From: Nonomuraea thailandensis
GTDB taxonomy: Bacteria; Actinomycetota; Actinomycetes; Streptosporangiales; Streptosporangiaceae
Length of the DNA: 64,000 bases
Assembly: GCF_024172165.1 (NCBI RefSeq)
Contig: NZ_JAMZEB010000002.1
Coordinates: 1,302,001-1,366,000, forward strand
Reading direction: 5' to 3'
Part shown: positions 43,977 to 54,600 of the stretch, one piece after another
How positions within the stretch are numbered: position 1 is the first letter of the stretch
Layout: each line of letters starts with the position of its first letter
Translations under genes and position numbers: made by a program
The notes under the pieces: generated by a model
Told to the model about the DNA's origin: nothing
The model's database searches: none
What the model saw: the letters and a program-made list of their open reading frames with translations, nothing else

Positions 43977-46268
43977 GTGCCCCGTGATGTGGTCGTGCCC
44001 GACGTAACCGACCCTGGCAGTGCCGAGACGCCCGGCGTGCCCGCGGTGCGTCGACGGCGGTTTGGGGGTGGGGCCATGAATCCGGTGCTGGAGCCGCTGT
44101 TCCGCACGGTCAGGGCCACCCATCCCAAGGCCGATCTGCGGCTGATCGAGCGCGCCTACGACGTGGCCGCCTACCACCACCGTGACCAGAAGCGGAAGTC
44201 GGGCGATCCGTACATCACGCATCCGCTGGCCGTGGCGACGATCCTGGCCGAGCTGGGCACCGACGACGAGACGTTGTGCGCGGCGCTGCTGCACGACACG
44301 GTCGAGGACACCGCCTACGGGCTCGACGAGCTGCGCGGCGACTTCGGCGACACGATCGGCTCGCTGGTCGACGGCGTCACCAAGCTCGACAAGGTCAAGT
44401 TCGGCGACGCCGCGCAGGCCGAGACCGTGCGCAAGATGGTCGTGGCCATGTCGCGCGACATCCGCGTACTGATCATCAAGCTGGCCGACCGCCTGCACAA
44501 CATGCGCACCATGCGTTACCTGCCGGAGCACAAGCGGCACCAGAAGTCGCGCGAGACGCTGGAGATCTTCGCCCCGCTGGCCCACCGCCTGGGCATGAAC
44601 ACGATCAAGTGGGAGCTGGAGGACCTCGCGTTCGCCATGCTCTACCCCAAGCGGTACGACGAGATCGCCCGCATGGTGTCGGAGCGGGCGCCGCGCCGCG
44701 ACCTGTTCCTGCAGGAGGTCATCGAGAAGGTCCACGGCGACCTGCGCGAGGCGAAGATCCGCGCGGTGGTGAAGGGCCGGCCGAAGCACTACTACTCGGT
44801 CTACCAGAAGATGATCGCCAGGGACGTCGCGTTCGACGACATCTACGACCTGGTGGGCATCCGCGTCCTCGTCGACAGCGTGCGCGACTGCTACGCCGCG
44901 CTCGGCACCATCCACGCCAGGTGGAACCCTGTGCCGGGGCGCTTCAAGGACTACATCGCGATGCCCAAGTTCAACATGTACCAGTCGCTGCACACCACGG
45001 TGATCGGTCCCGAGGGCAAGCCGGTGGAGCTGCAGATCCGCACCCACGCGATGCACCACAGGGCCGAGTACGGCGTGGCCGCGCACTGGAAGTACAAGGA
45101 GGAGGTCGGAGCCCCCGGCCCCACGGGCAAGGTCAAGCCGGGCAGCGACATGGCCTGGCTGCGCCAGCTCCTCGACTGGCAGAAGGAGACCTCCGACCCG
45201 GGCGAGTTCCTGGAGTCGCTGCGCTTCGACCTGTCGGTCTCCGAGGTCTACGTGTTCACGCCGAAGGGCCAGGTCATCGCCCTGCCCGAGGGGGCCACGC
45301 CGGTCGACTTCGCGTACGCGGTGCACACCGAGGTGGGCCACCGCTGTATCGGCGCCCGGGTCAACGGGCGGCTGGTGCCCCTGGAGTCGAGGCTCGGCAA
45401 CGGCGACACGGTGGAGATCTTCACCTCCAAGTCGCCGGACGCCGGGCCGTCGCGCGACTGGCTGAAGTTCGTCAAGTCGGGCCGGGCCCGCAACAAGATC
45501 CGGCAGTGGTTCTCCAAGGAGCGCCGCGAGACCGCGATCGAGGCGGGCAAGGAGGCCATCGGCCGGGCCATGCGCAAGCAGGGCCTGCCGCTGCAGCGCC
45601 TGATGTCCGGCGAGGCGCTCCTGGCGCTGGCCCGCGACCTGCGCTACCCCGACGTGTCCGCCCTGTACGCGGCCGTCGGCGAGGGGCACATCGCGGCCCA
45701 GGCGGTCGTGCAGAAGCTGGTGGCCTCGATCGGCGGCGTCGACAGCGCCGAGGAGGACATCGCCGAGACCTCGCTGCCGACGCGGCTGCGCGGCCGCCCC
45801 CGCGGCGGTGGCGGCGCGGGCGTGGTGGTGGCGGGCGACGCCGACGTCTGGGTGCGCCTGTCGAAGTGCTGCACCCCCGTGCCCGGCGACGAGATCGTCG
45901 GTTTCGTCACCCGGGGCCACGGCGTGTCGGTGCACCGGGCCGACTGCACCAACGTGCAGCAGCTCAAGACGCAGCCCGACCGCCTGGTGGAGGTGAGCTG
46001 GTCGCCGAGCGACGACAGCGTGTTCCTGGTGGCCATCCAGGTGGAGGCGCTCGACCGGCCCCGGCTGCTGTCGGACGTCACCCGTACGCTGTCGGACCAG
46101 CACGTCAACATCCTCAGCGCCTCGGTGACCACCTCGCGCGACCGGGTGGCCGTCAGCAAGTTCACCTTCGAGATGGGCGACCCCAAGCACCTGGGCCACG
46201 TGCTCAAGGCGGTGCGCAACATCCAGGGCGTCTTCGACGTCTACCGGGTGAGCGGCGCGGGCGGCTAG
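43977..46268 (+). CDS. relA: Bifunctional (p)ppGpp synthetase/hydrolase
   Basis: A 763-residue Rel protein of the stringent response. Domains: HD hydrolase with HDTVEDT near residue 105, synthetase domain with [15 protein letters not shown] and the [11 protein letters not shown] motif, TGS domain near 420 ([14 protein letters not shown]), helical and zinc-finger region with [14 protein letters not shown], and C-terminal ACT domain ([21 protein letters not shown]). Both activities should be intact. GTG at 43977 follows GGGAGGA; an internal ATG about 35 codons later would give a shorter form. The stop overlaps the next convergent gene by 4 bp. Confidence 0.97.
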   Translation: MPRDVVVPDVTDPGSAETPGVPAVRRRRFGGGAMNPVLEPLFRTVRATHPKADLRLIERAYDVAAYHHRDQKRKSGDPYITHPLAVATILAELGTDDETLCAALLHDTVEDTAYGLDELRGDFGDTIGSLVDGVTKLDKVKFGDAAQAETVRKMVVAMSRDIRVLIIKLADRLHNMRTMRYLPEHKRHQKSRETLEIFAPLAHRLGMNTIKWELEDLAFAMLYPKRYDEIARMVSERAPRRDLFLQEVIEKVHGDLREAKIRAVVKGRPKHYYSVYQKMIARDVAFDDIYDLVGIRVLVDSVRDCYAALGTIHARWNPVPGRFKDYIAMPKFNMYQSLHTTVIGPEGKPVELQIRTHAMHHRAEYGVAAHWKYKEEVGAPGPTGKVKPGSDMAWLRQLLDWQKETSDPGEFLESLRFDLSVSEVYVFTPKGQVIALPEGATPVDFAYAVHTEVGHRCIGARVNGRLVPLESRLGNGDTVEIFTSKSPDAGPSRDWLKFVKSGRARNKIRQWFSKERRETAIEAGKEAIGRAMRKQGLPLQRLMSGEALLALARDLRYPDVSALYAAVGEGHIAAQAVVQKLVASIGGVDSAEEDIAETSLPTRLRGRPRGGGGAGVVVAGDADVWVRLSKCCTPVPGDEIVGFVTRGHGVSVHRADCTNVQQLKTQPDRLVEVSWSPSDDSVFLVAIQVEALDRPRLLSDVTRTLSDQHVNILSASVTTSRDRVAVSKFTFEMGDPKHLGHVLKAVRNIQGVFDVYRVSGAGG

Positions 46269-47356
46269 TGCTGCCTGAGGTCGGGCAGGTTGACCACGAC
46301 GGCCTCCTGCGTGCTGCGCGCGATCACCACGACCGCCTCCTGTGACGGGTCGGGGTTCTCCTCGCGGTGCGGCACGTACGGGGGCACGAACACGTAGTCG
46401 CCGGGCCCGGCCTCGATGCGCCGCTCCCGCCCGTCCTCCAGGAACACGAACGACGGCGTGCCGCTGACCACGTAGATGGCCGTCTCGGAGGCGCCGTGGT
46501 GGTGGTCCGAGGAGCGGGTGGCGGGGGCGACGTGGGTCTGCCCCATCCACAGCCGCGAGGAGCCGGCCGTGGCGCCGCTGATGGCGGCCAGGCGCCGCAT
46601 GCCGCCGCTCTGCGCCGTTTCGCCGGAGAGCGCCTGTGAGGGCACGTGACGCAGCGGCTGATGGAAAGGGTCACCCTGGGCCCGGTAACCCTCCCAGAGG
46701 CGCCCTCCGGCCCGCTCAAGGACGCCCGTGGCCACCGCGGCCAGCCTGGCGGGGTCGTCGCGGGCGGCGAGGAGCTCGTCGGCCAGCTTCGCGTCATGGG
46801 CGCGCAGCTCGCGCAGCAGCCACTTGCCGTCGCCCTGCCACGCCCGTCCCACGCCCAGCGCCGTCCTGGCGGTGGCCTGGACGACCTCCCAGCCGATGAA
46901 CGCGCGCTCACCCGGATCGGTCGCGCCCGACAGGTCGTCCAGCAGGTCCGACAGCACGTACCTGAAACGGTCGGCCTGGCCGTCCGTCAGCACGGAGGGG
47001 CCGTCGGCGAGGCGGTCGGCCAGCTCGCCCTGAAGGTCGCTGGCCCTGCCGCCCGTCCTGTCGCTCACCACCGCGCCCTCGGCGCAGATGCGGGCCAGGA
47101 CCGGCCGCCGCTGCCCGAAACCGTCGTCGATGTAGGCGGCCAGGCTGGTCTCGCTGTGCACGAACAGCTCCACCGGCCACTCGCGCCAGCGCAGCGACTC
47201 GCGGTAGGGCGCGGGCAGGCCGTCGAGCACCACCACCACGTCGAGGTCGGAGGTGCCGGTGCGCAGCCTCGTGAGCACGGCGCCGCCGACGAAGGCGTAC
47301 AGGGCGCCGGGGAACAGCTCTTCGACGAAGGCACGCGCGGCCGCGACGGGGTCCAT
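46265..47356 (-). CDS. Nucleotidyltransferase-cupin fusion protein
   Basis: A 363-residue protein joining two unrelated folds. Residues 1-120 look like a minimal nucleotidyltransferase: [19 protein letters not shown] with the metal-binding SDLD (Asp37, Asp39), followed by a helical HEPN/KNTase-like region to about 230. From about 245 to the end is a cupin ([10 protein letters not shown], then HHH at 285-287, [21 protein letters not shown]). A GTG inside the joint (VPSQALSG) could start a separate cupin, but the frame has no stop, so a single polypeptide is predicted. It is convergent with relA with a 4-bp overlap. Confidence 0.75.
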   Translation of the reverse strand: MDPVAAARAFVEELFPGALYAFVGGAVLTRLRTGTSDLDVVVVLDGLPAPYRESLRWREWPVELFVHSETSLAAYIDDGFGQRRPVLARICAEGAVVSDRTGGRASDLQGELADRLADGPSVLTDGQADRFRYVLSDLLDDLSGATDPGERAFIGWEVVQATARTALGVGRAWQGDGKWLLRELRAHDAKLADELLAARDDPARLAAVATGVLERAGGRLWEGYRAQGDPFHQPLRHVPSQALSGETAQSGGMRRLAAISGATAGSSRLWMGQTHVAPATRSSDHHHGASETAIYVVSGTPSFVFLEDGRERRIEAGPGDYVFVPPYVPHREENPDPSQEAVVVIARSTQEAVVVNLPDLRQH

Positions 47357-47425
47357 GCCCGTCAGCCTAGATCCCGGGCCCCGTCGCGCGCCGCCCGATC
47401 GGCGACGGCGACCCGGGGGAGAGGC

Positions 47426-48655
47426 CTAGCTGAACTCGGTGAGCGTGCGCTCGGCCTCCGCCAGCCACGAACGGCGGGCGATCAGGGCCTCCTCGGCCTC
47501 CTTGACGTCCTTCGCGCGACCGGCCGCCTGCGCCTTGGACAGCCGCTTCTCGAGCTGCTCGATCGAGGTGCGCAGCTGGTCGACCGTGCTCTGGGCGCGG
47601 GCCCTGGCCTCGGGGTTGGAGCGCTTCCACTCGGCGTCCTCGGCCTTGCGCACGGCCTCGTCGACCTTGCGCAGCCCGCCCTCCAGCCGGTCGCGCTGCT
47701 CGCGCGGCACCGGCCCGGCGGCCTCCCAGCGCTCCAGCAGGTGCCGCAGCGTCGCCCTGGCCGTGCGCACGTCGGTGATCGGCAGGAGCTTCTCGGCCTC
47801 GGCCAGCAGCTCCTCCTTGACCTCCGCGTTGGCGGCCAGCGAGGCGTCACGCTCGGCGAACACCGCGGAACGGGCCTGGAAGAACTGGTCCTGGGCGGCC
47901 TTGAAGCGCGCCCACAGCTCGTCCTCGACCTCGCGGGAGGCCCGGCCCGCGGTCTTCCACTGCTGCATCAGCTCGCGGTAGATCGCCGCCGTCTGGCCCC
48001 AGTCGGTCGAGTCGGCGATCGCCTCGGCCTCGGCGACGATGCGCTCCTTGGCCGCGCGGACGCCCTCGCGCTGCTCGTCCAGCCCCGCGAAGTACTGCTT
48101 GCGCCGCTTGGCGAACGCCGTGCGCGCGGCCGACAGCCGCTTCCACAGCGCGGCCTCGGTGACCCGGTCGATCCGGTCGGCGGCCTTCCACTCCTCGACG
48201 AGCTGGCGCAGCCGCTCACCACCCGACTTCCAGTGGGTGGTCTCGTCGGCGATGCGCTCGGCCTCGCCGACGATCCGCTCCTTGACCGCCCTGGCCTCGG
48301 CCCGCGCGTGCTCGCGCGCGGCCTTGACCTCCTCGCGGCGCTGTGCGACGAGCTCGGTCAGGCCGTCCAGCCGCCGGGTCAGCGCGTCCAGGTCGCCGAT
48401 GGCGTGCGCTTCGGAGACGGCCTCGCGCAGCTTGCCGATGCTCGCCTCGGCCTGTGCCGGAGCCAGATCGGTGCCCCTGACACGCTGCTCGAGCAGCTGC
48501 ACCTGACCGGCCAGCTCGTCGTACTTACGATGGAAGTAGGCCAGTGCCTCTTCGGGTTCACCGGCCTGCCAGGAGCCGACGGCCCGCTCTCCCTCAGCCG
48601 TACGCACGTAGACGGTGCCGTCGTCGTCTACCCGGCCCCACGGGTCGGTGCTCAC
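47426..48655 (-). CDS. DUF349 domain coiled-coil protein
   Basis: A 409-residue, highly charged alpha-helical protein with at least three DUF349 repeats (WKSGGERLRQLVEEWKAA, WGQTAAIYRELMQQWKTAG, ARATLRHLLERWEAAGP), each a W-x6-13-W pattern followed by basic helices. Function is unknown; it is cytoplasmic, with no signal or membrane helix. GTG at 48655 is preferred because GGGAGG precedes it; GTG at 48670 is possible. It is well conserved next to relA and the cyclophilin in actinomycetes. Confidence 0.88.
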   Translation of the reverse strand: MSTDPWGRVDDDGTVYVRTAEGERAVGSWQAGEPEEALAYFHRKYDELAGQVQLLEQRVRGTDLAPAQAEASIGKLREAVSEAHAIGDLDALTRRLDGLTELVAQRREEVKAAREHARAEARAVKERIVGEAERIADETTHWKSGGERLRQLVEEWKAADRIDRVTEAALWKRLSAARTAFAKRRKQYFAGLDEQREGVRAAKERIVAEAEAIADSTDWGQTAAIYRELMQQWKTAGRASREVEDELWARFKAAQDQFFQARSAVFAERDASLAANAEVKEELLAEAEKLLPITDVRTARATLRHLLERWEAAGPVPREQRDRLEGGLRKVDEAVRKAEDAEWKRSNPEARARAQSTVDQLRTSIEQLEKRLSKAQAAGRAKDVKEAEEALIARRSWLAEAERTLTEFS

Positions 48656-48717
48656 CGTGTCCTCCCGCACTATCCATCAGACCCTTCGGGACTACTTCGT
48701 CCCTAGTTTGTATTACG

Positions 48718-49614
48718 TCAGCTCTTGCCGGCGATTGTCACGTCTTTGATTTCGACGGTTTGCTTTGGTGCTCCAGTCCCATCTCCCATGGCGCTAGGGA
48801 TGTTGCCTGCTTTGTTCACCTTGTCCAGGATGTCGAGCCCCTTGGTGATCGTACCCACCGGCGTGTAATCCGGGGTGAGCCCGATGTCCCCGTAAACCAG
48901 GAAGAACTGGCTGCCCGTGCTGCCCGGGGCCTGCGTCTTGGCCATGGCCATCACGCCGCGCTTGTACTGGGCGCCCTGCAGGTTCTCCTCGGCCATGACG
49001 TAGCCGGGGCCGCCCTGGCCGTCGGTCTCGTTCTTGCCGTCGGCCTTGGCCGTCGGGTCGCCGCACTGGAGCATCGGGAACTGGTCGCCGCCGAGCCGGT
49101 GGCACTTGCTGCCGTCGTAGTAGTTCTTCTTCGCCAGGAACTCCAGCGAGTTCGTCGTGCACGGCGCCTTGGCGTTGTCGAGCTCGACCACGATGTCGCC
49201 CTGGTTCGTCTTGAACGTCATCGTCTTCGTGGCCGGCTCGGTCTTGACCTTCGCCGGCGGCATGCCGACGTCCTTGACCGTGCCGCCGCCGGTGTCCTTG
49301 ACGTAGTCGCACGTGCCCGTCTTGGCGTCGTACGGCTTGGGCCCCGTGCTCGCCGACGCCTGAGCGGTCTCGGCGGGCGCGGCCGAGGCCGACGGCGAGG
49401 TGGCCGCCTCTGTGCCCGTGTCATTGCCGCCCAGCAGCGCGACCGCGGCCACGATGCCTCCGACCACGATCACTACGCCCACGGTGGAGCCGATGATCGC
49501 CGTGCGCTTGGCCTTCTGCTCGCGCTCGATGCGGCGCTGCATCTGCCGCTCGTAGTGCTCGCGCGCCAGCTGCTTCTGCCGGTCCTTCCCCGTGGCCACC
49601 GCTTTGCCTCCCAT
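48718..49614 (-). CDS. Membrane-anchored cyclophilin-type peptidyl-prolyl isomerase
   Basis: A 298-residue protein. A basic cytoplasmic N-terminus (about 1-38) precedes a single membrane helix (about 40-63), then a Ser/Ala/Thr linker and an extracytoplasmic cyclophilin domain from about 130. Catalytic residues follow the pattern CHRLGGDQFPMLQCGD (Arg, Phe and Gln equivalents) and SQFFLVYGD; the histidine that closes the usual cyclophilin site is replaced by Tyr in DYTPVGTI. It probably helps folding of exported proteins. ATG at 49614. It is paralogous to 53511-54431. Confidence 0.88.
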   Translation of the reverse strand: MGGKAVATGKDRQKQLAREHYERQMQRRIEREQKAKRTAIIGSTVGVVIVVGGIVAAVALLGGNDTGTEAATSPSASAAPAETAQASASTGPKPYDAKTGTCDYVKDTGGGTVKDVGMPPAKVKTEPATKTMTFKTNQGDIVVELDNAKAPCTTNSLEFLAKKNYYDGSKCHRLGGDQFPMLQCGDPTAKADGKNETDGQGGPGYVMAEENLQGAQYKRGVMAMAKTQAPGSTGSQFFLVYGDIGLTPDYTPVGTITKGLDILDKVNKAGNIPSAMGDGTGAPKQTVEIKDVTIAGKS

Positions 49615-49737
49615 AGTCAATCAACTGAGGTGGGCGAATCGTATCGGCCAACGGGTAATGATTCGCAGCCCGGCGACCCGCACCGGTACCCTTCGGTTAC
49701 ATTCCCATTGGCTTTTCGACGAGATCACCTGAGGCAG

Positions 49738-50418
49738 ATGCTCATCGCAGGCTTCCCCGCAGGGGCCTTCCAGACCAATTGTTACGTCGTCGCGCCCGCG
49801 GCCGGCGAGGAGTGCGTGATCGTCGATCCAGGTCAGGACGCGACCGAGGGTGTCGACGAGCTGCTGCGCGAGCACCGACTCAAGCCCGTCGCGGTCCTGC
49901 TCACCCACGGTCACCTCGACCACGTCTGGTCGGTGGCCCCCGTGTGCGGCGCGCGCGACGTGCCCGCGTGGATCCACCCCGACGACCGCCACCTGCTGAG
50001 CGACCCCGCCGCGGGCTGGTCCGACACCAGTGCCTCGCTGTTCGGCGGCATCACGCTGAGCGAGCCCGACGACGTGCGGGAGCTGTCCGACGGCGCCGTG
50101 CTCCAGCTCGCGGGCCTCGAGCTCGTGGTCGACCACACGCCCGGCCATACCAGGGGGTCGGTGAGCTTCCGGCTGCCCGGCGACGAGATCATGTTCTCGG
50201 GCGACCTGCTGTTCGCTGGCTCCATCGGCCGCTCCGATCTTCCCGGCGGCGACTATCCGACGATTCTGCGCAGCCTGGCTACCAAGTGTCTGCCGCTGCC
50301 TGACGATACGGTCGTGCTGCCGGGCCACGGACCACAGACCACGATCGGCCGCGAGCGCGCGACCAATCCGTACCTCAAGGAAGCAGCGCCGCACGCCGGT
50401 CCCACACGAGGGATCTAA
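49738..50418 (+). CDS. Metallo-beta-lactamase fold hydrolase (glyoxalase II-like)
   Basis: A 226-residue MBL-fold enzyme. The binuclear zinc motif is THGHLDH (56-62), with the further ligands in [23 protein letters not shown] and LPGHGP. The overall form matches hydroxyacylglutathione-hydrolase-like proteins found before hisS in actinobacteria (Rv2581c position). In a mycothiol organism the substrate is probably a thiol ester other than glutathione. Its stop overlaps the hisS ATG (TAATG). Confidence 0.9.
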   Translation: MLIAGFPAGAFQTNCYVVAPAAGEECVIVDPGQDATEGVDELLREHRLKPVAVLLTHGHLDHVWSVAPVCGARDVPAWIHPDDRHLLSDPAAGWSDTSASLFGGITLSEPDDVRELSDGAVLQLAGLELVVDHTPGHTRGSVSFRLPGDEIMFSGDLLFAGSIGRSDLPGGDYPTILRSLATKCLPLPDDTVVLPGHGPQTTIGRERATNPYLKEAAPHAGPTRGI

Positions 50419-51674
50419 TGACTTTCCAAGCACCCAAGGGCGTCAAGGAGTACGTCCCACCGCAGGCGTCGACGTTCTCCGCGATCCGCGGGGCGTTCGC
50501 GGAGACGGCCAGGCGTGCCGGCTACTCCTACCTGGAGACCGCGGTCTTCGAGGACACCCAGCTGTTCGCCCGCGGCGTAGGCGAGTCGACCGACGTCGTC
50601 AGCAAGGAGATGTACACCTTCACCGACCGCGGCGGCAGGTCGCTGACGCTGCGCCCGGAGTTCACCGCGGGCGTGCTGCGCGCGGTCCTGGAGTACGGCC
50701 TGCACCGCGGCCAGCTCCCGGTCAAAGTGTGGACCGACGGGCCGGTCTTCCGCGCCGAGGCGCCGCAGGAGGGCCGCTACCGGCAGTTCTACCAGCTCGA
50801 CCTGGAGGCGATCGGCAGCGAGGACCCTGCGGTCGACGCCGAGACCATCGCCCTGGCCTGGAGCTGGTACACCTCGCTCGGCCTCACCCAGGTCCGGCTG
50901 CTGCTCAACTCCCTGGGCTGCGCCGAGTGCCGCCCGGTCTACCGGGCCAGGCTGCAGGAGTTCCTGCGCGGGCTCGACCTCGACGAGGCCACCCGCGCCC
51001 GCATCGAGATCAACCCGCTGCGGGTGCTCGACGACCGGCGCCCCGAGGTGCGCAAGCAGCTCGAGGACGCGCCCCTCATCGGCGACCACCTGTGCCCCGG
51101 CTGCGACGCCTACCACGACCGCGTCAAGCAGCTCCTGGCCGACCTCGGCATCCCGTGGGAGGACCAGCCCAGGCTCGTACGCGGCCTCGACTACTACACC
51201 CGCACCACGTTCGAGTTCGACCACCCGCTGCTGGGCGCCCAGTCGGGCATCGGCGGCGGCGGCCGTTACGACGGGCTGTCGGAGGCCATCGGCGGGCCGC
51301 GCCTGCCCGGCATCGGCTTCGGCCTCGGCCTCGACCGCACCGTCATCGCCCTGGAGCGCGAAGGCGTGAGTCTCGACGTCCCCGCCCGCTGCGAGGTGTA
51401 CGGTGTGGCGCTGGGCGACGAGGCGGCGCGGGCGATGTTCAAGCTCCTGAGCGAGCTGCGCGCGGCCGGTGTCGCCGCCGACATGGCTTTCGGCGGCAAG
51501 GGGCTCAAGGGGGCGATGAAGGGGGCCGACCGTTCCGGCGCCCGCTTCGCGCTGATCCTGGGCGAGCGCGACCTCGCGGCCGGGGCCGTGCAGGTGAAGG
51601 ACCTGGCCACCGCCGAGCAGAGCGAGGTGCCGCTGGGCCAGGTCGTCGACGTCTTGAAGGAGAAGGTGCAGTGA
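50418..51674 (+). CDS. hisS: Histidyl-tRNA synthetase
   Basis: A 418-residue class II synthetase. Motif 1 lies around the start (GVKEYVPP), motif 2 [15 protein letters not shown] near residue 115, the histidine-specific signature [15 protein letters not shown] near 253, and motif 3 [11 protein letters not shown] near 300. The C-terminal anticodon-binding domain ends with LKEKVQ. ATG at 50418 overlaps the MBL gene stop by one base (TAATG). Its stop sits in GTGA at 51671-51674, linked to aspS through a bridging micro-ORF. Confidence 0.97.
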   Translation: MTFQAPKGVKEYVPPQASTFSAIRGAFAETARRAGYSYLETAVFEDTQLFARGVGESTDVVSKEMYTFTDRGGRSLTLRPEFTAGVLRAVLEYGLHRGQLPVKVWTDGPVFRAEAPQEGRYRQFYQLDLEAIGSEDPAVDAETIALAWSWYTSLGLTQVRLLLNSLGCAECRPVYRARLQEFLRGLDLDEATRARIEINPLRVLDDRRPEVRKQLEDAPLIGDHLCPGCDAYHDRVKQLLADLGIPWEDQPRLVRGLDYYTRTTFEFDHPLLGAQSGIGGGGRYDGLSEAIGGPRLPGIGFGLGLDRTVIALEREGVSLDVPARCEVYGVALGDEAARAMFKLLSELRAAGVAADMAFGGKGLKGAMKGADRSGARFALILGERDLAAGAVQVKDLATAEQSEVPLGQVVDVLKEKVQ

Positions 51675-51723
51675 TCGGCTCGCCTTCCTCCCCCTATCCG
51701 CATGAAGGGAAAGTGCAGTGATC
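51655..51723. repeat. Duplicated hisS end / aspS start sequence
   Basis: The 22-nt block from 51655 (TGAAGGAGAAGG then TGCAGTGATC) recurs at 51703-51723 with a one-base gap and one substitution. The offset of the GTGA overlap is 47 bp (51671 to 51718). The 26 bp between the copies are unrelated, so this is a direct repeat and not a clean tandem. Confidence 0.8.
51671..51721 (+). other. 16-residue bridging micro-ORF between hisS and aspS
   Basis: GTG at 51671 overlaps the hisS TGA (GTGA). The frame encodes [16 protein letters not shown] and stops at 51719-51721, overlapping the aspS GTG at 51718. Its last residues GKVQ echo the hisS end EKVQ because of the duplicated block. It would pass ribosomes from hisS to aspS; no sign of its own function. 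Confidence 0.35.
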
Positions 51724-53454
51724 CGCACGCATACCGCCGGGTCGCTCCGTGAGGAGCACGCCGGGCAGCAGGTGACGCTCGCAGGATGGGTGGCCCGCCG
51801 CCGTGACCACGGCGGCGTCGTCTTCATCGACCTGCGCGACGCCTCCGGCTCGGCGCAGGTGGTCTTCCGCGAGGAGGACCACGCCCACGACCTGCGCGCC
51901 GAATACTGCGTGCAGGTCATCGGCCAGGTCAGGGTGCGCCCCGAGGGCAACGAGAACCCCGAGCTGCCGACGGGCGCGATCGAGGTGGTGGCCGAGCGGG
52001 TCGAGGTGCTGAGCGAGTCCGCGCCGCTGCCGTTCCCGATCGAGGGCAACGTCGGGGTGTCGGAGGAGGCGCGGCTGAAGTACCGCTACCTCGACATCCG
52101 CCGCCAGCAGGTCGCCGCCGCGATGCGCACCCGCTCCAAGGCCACCTACCTGGCCAACGAGGTGATGCACGAGCTCGGCTTCGTCTACGTCGAGACGCCC
52201 ACGCTGACCCGCTCCACGCCCGAGGGCGCGCGCGACTTCCTGGTGCCGGTGCGCCTGCAGCCCGGCAACTGGTACGCGCTGCCGCAGTCGCCGCAGCTGT
52301 TCAAGCAGCTCCTCCAGGTGGCCGGGCTCGAGCGCTACTACCAGCTCGCCAAGTGCTACCGCGACGAGGACCTGCGGGCCGACAGGCAGCCGGAGTTCAC
52401 CCAGATCGACGTCGAGATGTCCTTCGTGGACCAGGAGGACGTCATCGAGGTCGGCGAGAAGCTGGTCGGCCGGCTGTGGAAGGAGATCGCCGGCTACGAG
52501 CTGCCGACCCCGCTGCCGCGCATGACGTACGCCGACGCCATGGCCCGCTACGGCTCCGACAAGCCCGACCTGCGCTTCGGCCAGGAGCTGGTCGAGATGA
52601 CCGAGTACTTCGCGAACACCTCGTTCCGCGTGTTCCAGGCCGACTACGTGGGCGCCGTCGTCATGCCGCGCGGGGCCTCGCAGACCCGCAAGGAGCTCGA
52701 CGGCTGGCAGGACTGGGCTCGCTCGCGCGGCGCCAAGGGCCTGGCGTACGTGCTCGTCCAGGAGGACGGCACGCTCGGCGGCCCGGTCGCCAAGAACCTG
52801 TCGGAGGAGGAGCTGTCCGGCCTGGCCGCCAAGGTGGGCGCCGAGCCGGGTGACGCGATCTTCTTCGCCGCCGGCGCCAGGAACGCCGCCCGCGACCTGC
52901 TCGGCGCGGCCCGCCTGGAGATCGGCCGCCGCTGCGACCTCATCGACGAGTCGCTGTGGTCGTTCCTGTGGGTCGTCGACGCCCCCATGTTCGAGGAGGA
53001 CGGCGAGGGCGGCTGGACGGCCGTGCACCACCCGTTCACCGGCCCGAAGCCGGAGTGGGCCGACAACTTCCAGGACCACCCGGGCGAGGCGCTGGCCTAC
53101 GCCTACGACATGGTCTGCAACGGCATGGAGATCGGCGGCGGCTCCATCCGTATCCACCGGGCCGAGATGCAGCAGCGCGTGTTCGACGTGCTCGGCATCT
53201 CCAAGGAGGAGGCGGAGAGCAAGTTCGGCTTCCTGCTGGAGGCGTTCAAGTACGGCCCGCCCCCGCACGGCGGCATCGCCTACGGCTGGGACCGGATCTG
53301 CATGCTGCTGTCCGGCGGTGACTCGATCCGCGACGTGATCGCGTTCCCGAAGACGGCCTCCGGCTTCGACCCGCTCACGGGCGCGCCGACGCCGATCACG
53401 GCCGACCAGCGCAAGGAGGCGGGCGTGGACGCCCAGCCCAAGACCGAGGCGTAG
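51718..53454 (+). CDS. aspS: Aspartyl-tRNA synthetase
   Basis: A 578-residue class IIb enzyme of the bacterial (long) type. An OB-fold anticodon domain (1-105; [23 protein letters not shown]), catalytic core with motif 2 [19 protein letters not shown], the bacterial GAD insertion (about 285-410) and motif 3 [10 protein letters not shown] near the end. Many actinobacterial AspRS are non-discriminating and also charge tRNA-Asn; this cannot be decided here. GTG at 51718 lies in the duplicated GTGA block. Confidence 0.97.
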   Translation: MIRTHTAGSLREEHAGQQVTLAGWVARRRDHGGVVFIDLRDASGSAQVVFREEDHAHDLRAEYCVQVIGQVRVRPEGNENPELPTGAIEVVAERVEVLSESAPLPFPIEGNVGVSEEARLKYRYLDIRRQQVAAAMRTRSKATYLANEVMHELGFVYVETPTLTRSTPEGARDFLVPVRLQPGNWYALPQSPQLFKQLLQVAGLERYYQLAKCYRDEDLRADRQPEFTQIDVEMSFVDQEDVIEVGEKLVGRLWKEIAGYELPTPLPRMTYADAMARYGSDKPDLRFGQELVEMTEYFANTSFRVFQADYVGAVVMPRGASQTRKELDGWQDWARSRGAKGLAYVLVQEDGTLGGPVAKNLSEEELSGLAAKVGAEPGDAIFFAAGARNAARDLLGAARLEIGRRCDLIDESLWSFLWVVDAPMFEEDGEGGWTAVHHPFTGPKPEWADNFQDHPGEALAYAYDMVCNGMEIGGGSIRIHRAEMQQRVFDVLGISKEEAESKFGFLLEAFKYGPPPHGGIAYGWDRICMLLSGGDSIRDVIAFPKTASGFDPLTGAPTPITADQRKEAGVDAQPKTEA

Positions 53455-53456
53455 CG

Positions 53457-53505
53457 CTCACGCGGAAAGGGCCGGGGCGGCAGCGCCCCGGCCCTTTCGC
53501 GTGAG
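53457..53505. terminator. Bidirectional terminator between aspS and cyclophilin gene
   Basis: A 21-bp stem (53457-53478 with 53485-53505, one bulged G) and a 6-nt loop span nearly the entire spacer between two convergent genes. The stem carries an AAAGGGCC...GGCCCTTT core, so each strand yields a GC-rich hairpin with a short T-run. Confidence 0.92.
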
Positions 53506-53510
53506 ATCCC

Positions 53511-54431
53511 CTACTTCAGGGTGACCTTCTCGATGACGATCGGGATCTTCGGCGCGGTGGAGCCGCCGTCGCCCGTGATGTCGTCCGGGTTGACGATGAC
53601 GCCGCCCTCGGCGACCTTCTCGATGATCTCAAGGCCGGACTTCACCACGCCCAGGACCGAGTACACCTGCTCCAGCTGGGTGTTCTCGTCCGACAGCGAG
53701 ATGGCGAACTGGCTGCTGTTCTGCCCCGCCGCGTCCAGCGGCTGGGTCAGGAAGACCACGCCCTTGCTGTACGGCATGACGTCCACGGCCTCGTCCATGA
53801 AGACGTACCCGGCGTTGCCCTGGCCGTCGGTCTTGTTCTTGCCGTCGGCCTTGGCCTGGGGGTCGCCGCACTGCAGCAGGAAGAGGCCGGAGGTCTCCGG
53901 CTTGGCCAGGCGGTGGCACTTGTTGCCCTCGTAGAAGCCCTTCTTGGCGAGGAAGGCCATCGAGTTGACCGAGCACGGGGTGGCGTTCGCGTCCACGTCG
54001 ATGACGATGTCGCCGTGGTTGGTCTTCACCGTCATCGTCGAGAGCTTCAGGTTGGGCTTCTTCGGAGGAAGCCCGACGTACTTGTGCGGGACCGATTTGT
54101 CACGCTTGTAGGTGCACGTGACGTCCTTCGCCGCCTTCGGCGTGCTGCTCGGGAGCGCCGTCGGCAGCACGGGTGATCCCGATGGCGACGCCGAGGCCGA
54201 GGCCGAGGGCGTGCTCTCGGCCGCCGCGTTGCTCGTGTCGTCGCCGCCCACCAGGGTGGTCGCGGCGAAGATGCCGCCCGCGACCACGACGACGGCCACG
54301 GCCGCGCCGATGAAGGTGTTCCGCCGTGCCTTGGCGCTCTGCTCGGCCGCGCGCTTCGCCTGCCGTTCCTTGTGCTCCCGCGCCAGCTCTTTCTGGCGGT
54401 CCTCTTCGTTCTGGCGGTCGTCGCCGCTCAC
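53511..54431 (-). CDS. Second membrane-anchored cyclophilin-like protein, divergent
   Basis: A 306-residue paralog of the protein at 48718-49614 with the same layout: a charged N-terminus, one membrane helix (about 37-58), a Ser/Ala/Pro linker and a cyclophilin-like outer domain. The catalytic segment is altered: CHRLAKPETSGLFLLQCGD has extra residues between Arg and Gln, and SQFAISLSDENTQLEQVYSVLG lacks the Phe and His positions. It may be a weak or inactive isomerase. GTG at 54431 follows GAGAGGA; longer in-frame starts exist. The two paralogs bracket hisS-aspS. Confidence 0.82.
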   Translation of the reverse strand: MSGDDRQNEEDRQKELAREHKERQAKRAAEQSAKARRNTFIGAAVAVVVVAGGIFAATTLVGGDDTSNAAAESTPSASASASPSGSPVLPTALPSSTPKAAKDVTCTYKRDKSVPHKYVGLPPKKPNLKLSTMTVKTNHGDIVIDVDANATPCSVNSMAFLAKKGFYEGNKCHRLAKPETSGLFLLQCGDPQAKADGKNKTDGQGNAGYVFMDEAVDVMPYSKGVVFLTQPLDAAGQNSSQFAISLSDENTQLEQVYSVLGVVKSGLEIIEKVAEGGVIVNPDDITGDGGSTAPKIPIVIEKVTLK

Positions 54432-54600
54432 CGCTATGTCCTCTCGTCTTTGCCAACGCATGACCAAACAACTCCGCGAATGCTACCGGCCTCCGATATG
54501 TGACGGACGTAAGTGGCGAAAGCCGCACCTGCGACGGTTGTGATCGCGAACCTTATGGTGTCCGCAAACGTAGTTGAAATGAGCACTAAGGAGGCGCCCC

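Noticed and set aside
49615..49737. Riboswitch or T-box leader near hisS
   Set aside because: The 123-bp spacer has no T-box sequence (TGGNACCGCG-type), no specifier hairpin and no antiterminator pairing that I can see.
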